From NCBI GenBank assembly GCA_015179125.1, contig WHVA01000306.1:62001-126000 (forward strand): 64,000 nucleotides of DNA, written 5' to 3'. A model generated the notes under the pieces. The model saw only the letters and a program-made list of their open reading frames with translations, did not search any database and was not told the DNA's origin. Made by a program: the position numbers and the translations under genes. The stretch comes from Gautieria morchelliformis. Lineage: Eukaryota; Basidiomycota; Agaricomycetes; Gomphales; Gomphaceae. Every line of letters starts with the position of its first letter. The stretch's first letter is position 1. Shown one piece after another: positions 22,160-31,577 of this stretch.

Positions 22160-23376
22160 ATGAGCACTCCAATTGACTTCTCCAAAATGACCAGTGCCGA
22201 GATGAAGCAGCACTTTGCTGATATGCTTGCGCAGAAGGAACTGGCTGAAAAGCGCGAGGCCGAGGAAGCCGCGCGGAAAGAGAGGGAACGTCTGGAGGAG
22301 GAGCGCAAGGAGAAAGAGCGCAGGGAACAGGAGCGGAAGGAGAAAGAGGAGCGTGACTGTAAACGTCGCTAGGAGGAGTCGCGTGTCCGCAAAGAACAGC
22401 GGAAACGGACACGGCCAAAAAAGCTGCAGAAGACAAGGCCGCGGCGGAGAAGGCGGGAAAATCCCGGGTGAGTCGGAAACGTCATGTGCTTAGTTCTGAT
22501 GCTGACAGGAGAACTTGGCAGAAAATAATTGTCGAATCTGATTCCAAACCGGAGTCGGAAGACACCGCGGAAAGCACGCCGTCCCCTGAGGGGAAAGGGA
22601 AACAGCAGGAAGTAGTTCCTGTGCTGAACCTTGTGGCGGATCGGAAAAGGAGGGCGGACGAGTTTCAGCAGGCCAGGAAGGACAAAATGGCCTGCATCCT
22701 CGATCTTCGGGAGTTGGGACCGGAGAATCCCGTGACCCGGAAATGGAAGACAAGGGACGGGGAAGAAGAAAAGGCTCCCTGTGACACATGCGAAGTGAAG
22801 GGGCACGATTGCGTATGGTCGGAAAATCCACGGGAAACCGCCTGCGAACGGTGCCGCGACAAGAAGAGGCGGTGCATCGTGGACGGCTGTTCCGCGAGGG
22901 TGGAGCGGAAAAGGCGGAAGGTCGAGACCGAGGGGCCAGAAACCCCAAAGTCAAAACCAGGGCTGAGTGGGAAGAAGACGGCGGAAGGAGTTCCGGCGAC
23001 CGGGAAGGCGAACATGATGCCTCTGCTTGACATCGCCGAGTCTCTGAGGGGTATCCGGAGATCCCAGCGCGGGATCCGGAACACACTCGAGGAGATGTCC
23101 GCAGTTCAACAGCAACAGCTGTTGACCTTTCAAAACAAGATGACGGTTTTGTCGGCGGTTGTGGAGAAAATCAAGCGGGAGTTCCAGTGGCGGAACAACA
23201 TGCTCCGGGAGCGAATGGAGTGGAGGATGCAGGAGGAGGATGGGGCGGAAGTGGGTGTGAGCCAGGTGGTGGATACGAGGGTGGAGACAGAGTTGGCGAA
23301 TGTGCCGATAGGGCATGCGGGAGAGGGTGCGGAAGCGGAGAATGAGGAAGAGGCAGAAACGATGAGGGAGGAGTAG
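22160..23376 (+). pseudogene. antisense ORF of Gypsy-1: coiled coil plus Zn2Cys6-like cluster
   Basis: Runs opposite to pol, between the pol stop (23506) and the 3' LTR. The N-terminal part (22160-22372) begins MSTPIDFSKMTSAEMKQHFA and is a charged Glu/Arg/Lys coiled coil. After a TAG at 22370 and a frame change, the remainder (from about 22381 in the new frame) carries CDTCEVKGHDC and ACERCRDKKRRC, spacing C-X2-C-X6-C-X10-C-X2-C-X6-C, which is the fungal Zn2Cys6 pattern, followed by a basic VERKRRKVE. The C-terminal half has a second coiled coil (LRGIRRSQRGIRNTLEEM) and an acidic tail. I know no assigned function; DNA binding or transcriptional control is a guess from the cluster. The stop and frameshift make this copy a pseudogene. 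Confidence 0.75.
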
Positions 23377-23505
23377 GGTGTCGAAAGACTTGTAGATAAT
23401 TTCTTGAAGTGTCGGAAAATAGAGTAACGGAAAATTAATCGGATTTCACCAATGACTTTAGGACTGTAAGAAAGCAATGGGTGTCGGAAATGAGGTCGGA
23501 ATTGA

Positions 23506-25430
23506 CTAGGGCGCGGAAATGGGGCCAGGCTTATCAGGATAAGACTTGTGGAAATCAGAGACGAGGTCAGAGGCGTGGTCTAGTTCCGTGGCGGAAATCC
23601 ACGAGGTCTCTTCGTCGGTGTTTTCATAGCCTGCCCACTTGACTAGGTACTGGAGTTGGCAGCGGTATCGTCTGTCGAGCTTGGAGTTGAGAATTTCCGA
23701 GATCTCATATTCTGGTTCTCCGTCGATGACGACTGGCGGAGGCGGAGGTTGATCTCGATTCGGAATTGTATTCGGAACTGCGGGCTCAAGCATGGAGACA
23801 TGGAATACCGGGTGTACTGCGCGCATATTGTCAGGAAATCTGAGAGTGAAAGAACGGCTGCCGGCCTTAGCGATGATCTCGTAAGGGCCAAGGTATTTTT
23901 CAGAGAGCTTCTTCGAGGGGCAAGTAGTGCGGAAGTTTTCCGCTTTGACAAAGACTTTGTCGCCAATCTCGAATGCCGGTTGCGGAAGGTGTTTCCGATC
24001 AGCGGAGGTTTGATATCTCTTCTGGGCAGCGGTAATATTCTCTCGGAGGTGCTGGTGAAGGTCGTCGAGTTCCACAATAAAGTCTCGGGCTCTTGCAGAG
24101 GTGAGATCGCGTTCAGGGTGGATGGCGAGATTCGGGTGGTAGCCCTTGTTGGTGTAAAAGGGTGAAATTCCGGTGGTCGCGGAAGGCGCATTGTTGTAGG
24201 CAAATTCCGCGAGTGGAAGAAGGTCGGACCAATTGCTATGTTGGTAGTTGCAATAGACGCGGAGATACTGTTCAAGGGTCTGGTTAGTACGTTCCGTTTG
24301 TCCGTCTCCTTCGGGGTGATAACCGGAAGTGAAGTGGAGCTTCATGTCGAGAGCCTTGCTGAGTGTGTGGAAAAAGGAGGACATGAATTCTGATCCACGG
24401 TCGGAAGTGACATGGGAAGGAATTCCGTGCTTGGAAAAGACGTGGAGCACGAAGAGTTGTGCGAGTTGGGCGGAAGTGATGGTGTCGTAGGTCAGAATAA
24501 AGATGGACTGCTTTGTAAGGCGGTCAACGATCACTAGAATGGTATCATAGCCAGATGACTTAGGAAGCTTCTCAATGAAATCCATGGATATCGAATTCCA
24601 CGGTTGTTCCGGGATTGGAAGTTGCTTCAAGAGGCCGTAGGGTTTGTGACGTTGGGGCTTGGCGCGCATACAGGTGGTGTATGACTTGCAGTAGTCTTGG
24701 ACCATCGTGCGGAGAAGAGGCCAAGTGTAGGTATGTCGGATTATGTCGAGGGTTTTGTTCTGGCCTTGGTGTCCTGAGAGTGGGTGATCGTGGCTTTGCT
24801 GGAGTACGCGAAGTTGTAGATTGTTGGTATCCGGAACGTAAATCCGGGACTTGTAACGGAGAAATCCGTCGGAATCGAGGGACCATCCAGGACTGGTGGG
24901 GTCATTGAGGTGGGCTATGGAGATGGGGTCGGAACGGATGTCGGAATGGAGAGACTTGGTGTCCATAATGATTGAGGCGCGGAGGAGCGGAAACTGCAAT
25001 GCTGTGGCTCGTAGGGATGATGCCAGTTGCTCAGTGGAGAATACTGGGCGGAAATTGTGCGGGTTAACGCTGGCATAGTCGCTACTTCCCTCTTTTGGGT
25101 AGACGTCCCAACGTCTAGTGAGTGCGTCGGGTTTTGCTCCGAGCTTTCCGGGGCGGAAGCGGATCACCATGCTGAACTGTGAGAGATATTCAGACCAGCG
25201 GACTTGACGGCAAGTCAAAATCTTAGTAGTTGCGAAATACTCAAGGTTCTTATGATCCGTTACAACGTTGATCGGATAAGTTGGACCTTCGAGGTAGTGT
25301 CTCCAAATTTTGAAGGCTTCGAAAATCGCAAGTAGTTCCTTATCATGGACGTCGTAGTTGAGTTACGGGGCAGAAAAGGTGCGGGAATGAAAGGCGATCG
25401 GATGAATTTCTCCATCGTCGGGGGAAATGA
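23506..25430 (-). pseudogene. Gypsy-1 pol, RNase H end, integrase and chromodomain
   Basis: The RNase H tail (DDGEIHPIAFHSRTFSAP) is cut by a TAA at 25360-25362, then [14 protein letters not shown] follows. From 25218 the frame is clean for 570 residues: [20 protein letters not shown], the zinc-binding [20 protein letters not shown] with [12 protein letters not shown], integrase core D,D,E in [20 protein letters not shown] and [15 protein letters not shown], then a C-terminal chromodomain from [18 protein letters not shown] through [17 protein letters not shown]. The chromodomain would target insertion to modified histones in related elements. It is joined to the upstream protease-RT frame by a frameshift near 25430-25440. 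Confidence 0.9.
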
Positions 25431-27199
25431 TGGAAAGAATGGCGGGGCGCATAGTCGGAAGCGTCGGTTTCGAGTACAAGTTGGGCATCGGGAATCCAGA
25501 AACCGAGTATGGGAGCCGTAGTGAAGGCCGATTTGAGGGCTTCAAATGCGGAACGGCATTCCGGAGTGAAATTCCATGGGGCACCCTTCCTGGTGAGACG
25601 CGTGAGCGGAACAGTAATGTTGGAAAAGTTATAAATGAAACGTCGGTAAAAGTTGGCAAAGCCAAGGAAAGACTGCACATCCTTAACATGTCGGGGTTCC
25701 GGCCATTCTTGAATTGCCTTGACTTTGTCCTCTGCCATGGTAAGACCTGTTGGAGAGAGGATGTAGCTGAGGTATTCGACCATGTCACGATGCCATTCGC
25801 ATTTCTCTGTTTTTGTGTAGAGATGTTGTTTGCGGAGACGGCAGAGTACTTCGCGGACATGTTCCCGATGTTTTTCCGGTGTGTCAGTAGAGATGAGGAT
25901 GTCGTCAATGTAGACTAGGACACATATGTCGAGGAGGTCGGAAAATACGTCGTTCATGAATCGCTGAAAAGCGGCGGGAGCATTGGTTAGACCAAAAGGC
26001 ATGACAACCCACTCAAAAGCACCGTAGCAGGTGCGGAAAGTGGTTTTCCACTCGTCACCTTCCCGGATGCGGACAAGGTGATAAGCATGCCGAAGGTCGA
26101 TTTTGGTGTAGATCTTCGCCCTGCGGGGAGTGTCGAGTAGGTCGGAAATGCGCGGAAGCGGATATTTGTCCTTTTTAGTGAGGACATTGAGTCCACGGAA
26201 ATCGACGCAGAGGCCGAGAGATCCATCCTTCTTCTTGATGAAAAGGACCGGAGCGCCGTGCGGAGACAGCGAGGGGCGGATAAAGCCCATGTTAAGATGT
26301 TCATCGACGAACTCGCGGAGAGTTTGGAGTTCACTTTGCGAAAGGGAGTAGATCGGTCCAAGGGGAGGAGATGCTCCTTCTTCCAAATCTATCTTCAGAT
26401 CGTAAGGTCGATGTTCAGCAGGTTTGTCGGCTTTGGCTTTATTGAACACGTCCGGGAAGTCACGATATTCTTCTGGAACTGAGCTCATGTCGACCGGAGC
26501 GAAGGTCGAGGCGGAATGAGCCTTGACTGAAGCCGAGTTAGAAAGGTGAAGCTGGAAAACGGTCGTGTCTTCTTGCCGTTGCAATACGCGGAAAGTGGTG
26601 GCGGAAACAAGTACAATACGAGGAGCTTCGAGGGACGGAGGTGCTAAAGTGGGACCGGAGTGCGGAACTGAATCCACAAGCGGAGTTGCAGAAGAGGCCT
26701 GAGCCATCTTTGCGGACGACGTCGGAATAGACGGAAGTTGATCCGGGGTACAGAACTGTATTTGACCCAATGCCCAATTAATCAACGGATTATAGCGGGT
26801 GAGCCAATTGTGTCCTAGTACAATGGAACAGCTTGCATCTAGTGGAGTAACGTAAAACGTAACTTCATGGTTGTCCCCAGTAGCGAAACGGATAGACAGA
26901 TGCATGACTTGAGAAATTGCCGTGTTGGAAGATCCGTCGAAAAGGCGGAGCGGAATTGTCGGAATATTGCGAGTCGGAAGTTTATGTTTCAAAACAAAGT
27001 CGGAATCGAGGAAACAATGAGTCAAACCGGAGTCGATCAATGCTGTAAACGGGGGTGCAGAAATGGTGTCAGAAGTGAGCGGAACGGAGAGGGAGTCGGA
27101 GGACGAAAGAGCGGATGCGTTGAGTTTAACCTCGTTTGTCGCACGAATGGGGTCAACACAGCCCTCAGCTCGTGCGGAGGCCGGAGGACTGCTGACTAT
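25431..27199 (-). pseudogene. Gypsy-1 pol, protease and reverse transcriptase
   Basis: The frame is open from 27199 on, directly after the gag stop, in the -1 frame relative to gag. Protease motif FTALIDSGLTHCFLDSDF (usual DSGAT changed to DSGLT). RT: SPHGAPVLFIKKKDGSLGL, CVDFRGLNVLTKKDKYPLP, FEWVVMPFGLTNAPAAFQR and the catalytic VYIDDILISTD; then LSYILSPTGLTMAEDKVKAI and LGFANFYRRFIYNFS. RNase H begins at LVLETDASDYA, where a frameshift occurs. Unchanged catalytic residues in RT suggest fairly recent inactivation. Confidence 0.9.
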
Positions 27200-27205
27200 T
27201 TTTTT
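27196..27205 (-). promoter_or_regulatory. candidate -1 frameshift site at the Gypsy-1 gag/pol junction
   Basis: In the sense strand gag ends TCA-AAA-AAA-TAG, giving the heptamer A-AAA-AAA in the gag frame directly before the stop. After a -1 slip the frame reads ATA-GTC-AGC and stays open into the protease. Whether a stimulatory structure follows was not evaluated. Confidence 0.6.
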
Positions 27206-27521
27206 GAATCCGCAGCGGGAACCGCTTCGGATTTCTCTTCCATCTTTGCTGCGCGGCCCTTGGCCTTAGCAGCGGAGGCGGAAGCGTGAGTACAGTCGTG
27301 AGCGACATGACCGCCTTTGCCGCAGAAAAGGCAAAGGTTGTTGTCCATGCGACGCTGGCGTTCTACAGGGGTTAGTTTTCCGTCCTTCCCAAGTTTGTCG
27401 GAAAGGTCCGGAGTGCTCTTCCGGGCATTGGTGTTGGAACCAGAGGCCTGGTTATTGCGAGGGTGGAGTTGTTGTTCCGGTTGCTGGAGTTGGATCCGGA
27501 ACTGTTGTTGCTGTTGTTGTT

Positions 27522-27916
27522 TCCGGAGTTGTTGTTTCCGGAGTTGTTGTTTCCGGAGTTGTTGTTTCCGGAGTTGTTGTTTCCGGAGTTGTTGTTTCCG
27601 GAGTTGTTGTTTCCGGAGTTGTTGTTTCCGGAGTTGTTGTTTCCGGAGTTGTTGTTTCCGGAGTTGTTGTTTCCGGAGTTGTTGTTTCCGGAGTTGTTGT
27701 TTCCGGAGTTGTTGTTTCCGGAGTTGTTGTTTCCGGAGTTGTTGTTTCCGGAGTTGTTGTTTCCGGAGTTGTTGTTTCCGGAGTTGTTGTTTCCGGAGTT
27801 GTTGTTTCCGGAGTTGTTGTTTCCGGAGTTGTTGTTTCCGGAGTTGTTGTTTCCGGAGTTGTTGTTTCCGGAGTTGTTGTTTCCGGAGTTGTTGTTTCCG
27901 GAGTTGTTGTTTCCGG
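27522..27916 (-). repeat. 15-bp minisatellite in gag, about 26 copies
   Basis: TCCGGAGTTGTTGTT (plus strand) repeated without a visible substitution for about 26 units. It encodes a tandem SGNNN pentapeptide in the gag frame. All six frames stay open through it because 15 is a multiple of 3, which creates spurious Cys-rich and Thr-Pro ORFs. It expanded very recently or is being homogenised. Confidence 0.9.
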
Positions 27917-28991
27917 AATTGGTCTTCTTCTTATCTTTGTCAGACTTCTTGTCGGAAGACTTGTCGTTCTTGCTCTGGGCGGAAGTTTCACGAGCAATCT
28001 CGGAGTGTCTTTCCCAGTAGCGCGAATCGATGGATTGGGCGAGGTTGCGGAGGTCGGTAAGGGTGGCGGGTTTTCCGACACAGGCAATTTCATCCTTGAT
28101 GCGGGATGGCAAGCCCATGTAAAACTGGCATCGGAGTGCAGCTTCTCCCCATTGGACTCGAGGAGCGAGCTGCTGGAACGTGACGATATATTTAGCTATC
28201 TTATGAGTGTCTTTCATACGAAGCTTATCGAGTTCATTTTCCGCATTGGCTTCCATGTCAAATGGTCCAAAGTTGCTGCGGAGTTCGGAAACGAAGTTGT
28301 GGTAATCGTTGGCCCAGTCGACGAGAGCGAACGGGTCCATGAGGGCGGGTTCGAAGTAGTTGAGAGCCGTGCCTCGGAGATAGGAAAGGGCGTAATTGGC
28401 CTTTCGTTTGTCGTCGGGAAAGGCGTCGGGGCGATCACAGAAATTGAGTTGAAGCTGGACTGGAGCTTCTTGGGGTCGGAACCGTCAAACTGATCTGGTT
28501 CGCGGACCTTTGTCTTGGGGCGTGGTGGTGCTTGGGCCGGGCGCTGAAGTTGTCCGGCTAGCATGGCGATAGCTTGTGCAAGATCCGGAACTGGAGCGGG
28601 CGGAACTGGGTTGGCGGGAATCTGAGGTGGAATTGGGGGTGGAGGACCGCCTGGGGGACCACCGGGTGGGCCGTCATGAGGGCCGCCTGGAGGGGGTCCT
28701 GGTGGAGGTGGTGGTGGTGGAGCTGGGCGTCGGAATGACGCTGCTGTTTGTTCCTACTCGTCGAGTTTCCATCATAGTCGGGATTGTCGTCGGGATTAGC
28801 ATCGGGAACTTCTTCGAAACATTGCGGAAAAGCATCGGAGAGCTCATCGTCGGCACGAGAGCTGCCGGAGGGTTCCGCGTGCCTTGGTGCTGCGGATCTA
28901 AGACTGCCAAAATAAGAGAGAGCTTCGACAGCTCCTGCTCGAGCTGAAGTAGCTGTGGTACGAGGAGGCATAGTGATAGTTATCGGGTGGG

Positions 28992-29002
28992 AATCAGATA
29001 AT
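28992..29002 (-). promoter_or_regulatory. Gypsy-1 primer-binding site, self-priming type
   Basis: Two bases inside the 5' LTR boundary the sense strand reads ATTATCTGATT. This is the exact complement of AATCAGATAAT in the LTR (29278 to 29268 in sense), which starts 34 nt after the first base of TATAAAA (29312-29306). It is therefore the predicted first 11 nt of the mRNA. No tRNA 3'-end complement (TGG...) is present. Confidence 0.75.
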
Positions 29003-29004
29003 AC

Positions 29005-29695
29005 TGTTATGTATCGAGATTTCCACTAAGTCGGAACTGGAAAGGACAGCAGCTTCAACTTATAGGTTGCGCCCCCAATGAACTATCGTCCTAAGTATTT
29101 CGGAACTGAGTCGGAGGTCGGAAAGTATTGAACTAGAGGTTGGTCGGAACTTGAGTCGGAACTGAGGCGGAAGGCGGAAGACGGAAGGCAGGGAGAGACT
29201 GAAATCTTGCTAGACTCGCTGTGCTAAGAACAGGAGATGGAGCGAAGGAAATCAAGTATCGAAGGCGATTATCTGATTGCAGAATAACAGACATACATGA
29301 GGGGGTTTTATACAAAGAGCTGAGACAACAGGTAATGATATGGTACTAAGCAAATTCCGGGGGAAGCGGAAGTTGAGTAGACAATGCGTGGGAACTAACT
29401 ATTGGGAACAATGGGACTACAAGAGGGGTTCAGGGTAAGGTAGAACAATGGCAAAGAACAAGGGGTCGGGAAAACATATCTGACAACGAACTACAAGGGT
29501 GACCGGATATGTGGTCTTGATGGACGGTGAGGTGGGTCCGGTTGGTCTGAGTAATAGAGTCGAAAGAACAAGGGAAATGTACAAGGGGCGGAGTGTCGGA
29601 AATAACGGAGGGGCGGAAGGTGTTGCGGAAATATCGGAGGGGTGGAAGGTGTGGTGGAACTGAGGGTCGGAAGTTGGAAATGAACGGTCGTAACA
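29005..29695 (-). repeat. Gypsy-1 5' LTR with TATA box and predicted start site
   Basis: 691 bp. Sense-strand TATAAAA at 29312-29306, predicted transcription start at 29278 (AATCAGATAAT). Right end GTAACA followed by the target duplication CCCAC. Confidence 0.92.
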
Positions 29696-29700
29696 CCCAC

Positions 29701-30120
29701 GAAAGGTGTTCCAAGGCCATCCAACACCATTGGACGACTACCCCTCCACCTATGACTGTAGCGCTCCATTTTGTCGTGCCAGCCCGCCTCGGTGGCCAAG
29801 CACTTACGAAGCCAGACCCACCCACATGGAGCCAACGAACCGGAGAGTGGGGTTGGGGTTGGGGTTGGGGCCAATACCTAACATCGCCAACAGCGCGGGG
29901 TGCCAAACACTTCCAAGGGAGGTGGGCCGGCGGGGGGACGGACCCGTCGTCGGTGCAGGCACCAGTGCAAGGACATGAGGAGCCGGGAGTCCCAGGGAGA
30001 GAGGGGGAAGGCCCGTGCTCGCCCTAGGTAGAAATTGTGTAACGACCATCATAGGCTTGAGGCCTGCGGTCGAATAAAATGATGAGAAAAAAAAAAAAAA
30101 AAAAAAGAAAAGAAAAAAAA
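29701..30120 (+). other. LINE 3' UTR, second part, with AATAAA and poly-A
   Basis: Continuation of the LINE after Gypsy-1. It contains a GGGGTT repeat (about 29850-29875), a polyadenylation signal AATAAA at 30073-30078 and an A-rich tail from 30087 to 30120. The frames open here overlap on both strands and show no conserved motif. Confidence 0.8.
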
Positions 30121-31540
30121 CACACCTCTACTCACAACAACCAAACCTATCCGAGCCCACACATGTCCACATAACACACCCTGATGTCTCCATCACCCTG
30201 CCGACTTGACCCTGATCCAGTACCCGCGGATCCACCCCAACCTGAGATGAAGCCCAAGCCCGAGGCATGCTGATCCGAGACTAGACGTCTAGCCACTTAT
30301 TTGCATCCCTTCCATATTCCTTTCTATCTTTTCTGACTACACTCCACATTTCTGATACACATGACTATCTACATTCCCTCTCATTCGATAGACGAGTCCT
30401 TAGTTACCGCTGCACCCGGACTACCGTTCCCCCGAGTCTAGACGTTTGAGTCGACCCATACACCATCACTCCTCCGCTCTTCGCACCGCAGCACATCCCG
30501 TAGCTAGATAAATGCCTCAGCTTGTACATCCAAAATCCCCAGTCAATCAGAACCCACATTTCGAATTACCTTGGTATTTTGTGACACATAGTCTTGCGTA
30601 GTTATTATCACTGGAGAGAATTCACATACTGTGCTTTCTCTAAATTTCTGCTTTCACAACTCCACTTGATTCGACTTTGAATAGAAGTCTGAATCTAACT
30701 CACTACTCATTCTACTACCAATATCTCTTAGTCTATCACAGTATGTCTGTGTCATGTATATAGTTCTCTATCTTTGGATCCCCCTTTGCCAGTTCGCCGC
30801 TTGAGTGTAGAGCTTCTGCACTTATACAACCAGGTTGCTTTTTAACTTTGTATAGATCAAATTTGTGACCACCAATGGTGCTTCAAACAATAGTACAATG
30901 ATGCATGACTTTGAGCATCTACTCCTTGATCACTTGATTAGCTTTGATAGCTCAGAGCAACACTTACTGTGCATGACAGGTAATCTGGCATGTCGTTCCC
31001 TTACAACACTTTTTAACATGTTGCAGCTGCCTTCCACACCAACTCCATCTGACTGTCATGGGGGTGCTCTGAAAAATCACAAGCATTGATGCCCTTGAAA
31101 ACAGTACAATGAACTGCGATGTGCCAGTAGTGATCAACTCTCAAGTGCTGCACAGGCACTGCAGTGTGATCTTATTGCCTCCGGAATATTACAAATTCTA
31201 TACGTTCATTGCAGTTGCATCGGGAAGAGTTCAAGGAAGTCATTATGTGTGGGAATCAGTGACAGTGATGGTTGGATGTGAAAGGTAACCCTTATGAGAT
31301 ACCAGATGTATGCCTTATATGTGACAGCCCATTATGATGGGGGTCAACCTACCTGATGATAGAGTGTAGTCTTGTCCTTCAGAAGGTGCATATTTTGCTG
31401 ATCAGTTCTCAATGAAATCTAATATTCACATGGCAGCCTATAGATGTATACATCTCACCACCTATCATGGATCCTATTTTTAAAGAGCAGCCAACACAAT
31501 GCAAATGTAAGGACAACCCTAGCCAGCTGTGGAGATCACA
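30121..31540. other. unassigned sequence, faint coding traces
   Basis: Begins with the repeated LINE target CACACCTCTACT. 30121-30850 shows nothing I recognise. 30865-31300 contains coding-like pieces on the plus strand (MMHDFEHLLLDHLISFDSSE near 30900; VVINSQVLHRHCSVILLPPE near 31130) separated by stops or introns; no family recognised. Confidence 0.4.
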
Positions 31541-31577
31541 CTACCACACAACTGACAAGGGGAAATCCAAAGTACAT

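Larger units (their letters stand above)
27196..28971 (-). pseudogene. Gypsy-1 gag (frameshifted)
   Basis: Start MPPRTTATSARAGAVEALS at 28971. Capsid-like region, split over frames: KTKVREPDQFDGSDPKKLQS, then DPFALVDWANDYHNFVSEL, LDKLRMKDTHKIAKYIVTF and ALRCQFYMGLPSRIKDEIA. A long Ser-Gly-Asn repeat follows (about 27920-27522), then, after another frame change, the knuckle CLFCGKGGHVAHDC (about 27290-27335) and the C-terminus ending SEAVPAADSKK and TAG. At least two frameshifts (near 28560-28480 and between repeat and knuckle). Role: capsid and RNA packaging. Confidence 0.85.
21349..29695 (-). mobile_element. Gypsy-1, chromodomain LTR retrotransposon with antisense ORF
   Basis: An 8347-bp element on the minus strand, with 691-bp LTRs at both ends and the target duplication CCCAC (21344-21348 and 29696-29700). 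Order in the sense direction (right to left): 5' LTR, self-complementary primer site, gag with SGNNN repeat and zinc knuckle, -1 frame pol (protease, RT, RNase H, integrase, chromodomain), a region carrying an ORF on the opposite strand, purine tract AGAAGGGAGA (about 22040-22053), and 3' LTR. The chromodomain and self-priming layout place it near the Tf1/sushi chromoviruses. This copy is dead (frameshifts in gag, frameshift and stop in pol). Confidence 0.92.
15172..30120 (+). mobile_element. Tad/I-like non-LTR retrotransposon (LINE), split by Gypsy-1
   Basis: About 6.6 kb of LINE in two pieces: 15172-21348 (5' UTR, ORF1, ORF2, start of 3' UTR) and 29701-30120 (rest of 3' UTR, AATAAA, poly-A). 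Gypsy-1 lies between them with a CCCAC duplication. CACACCTCTACT occurs at 15160-15171 and again at 30121-30132 right after the poly-A, the expected LINE target-site duplication, which suggests a full-length 5' end. Domain order (zinc-knuckle ORF1; endonuclease, reverse transcriptase and RNase H in ORF2) fits fungal Tad1-type elements. Inactive because of ORF2 lesions. Confidence 0.85.

Noticed and set aside
22490-23086. Minus-strand 198-codon ORF between Gypsy-1 pol and 3' LTR
   Set aside because: Shadow of the plus-strand Zn2Cys6-like ORF; low-complexity Ser/Pro/Arg wording, while the plus frame has spaced cysteines and coiled coils.
27522-27916. Possible CRISPR-like array
   Set aside because: Contiguous 15-bp repeats without unique spacers, inside a eukaryotic gag gene.
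27317-28060. Plus-strand 247-codon ORF with a long Cys-Phe-Arg-Ser repeat, and a minus-strand Thr-Pro-Glu repeat ORF
   Set aside because: Both are alternate frames of the 15-bp minisatellite in Gypsy-1 gag; the repeat length is a multiple of 3 so every frame stays open.
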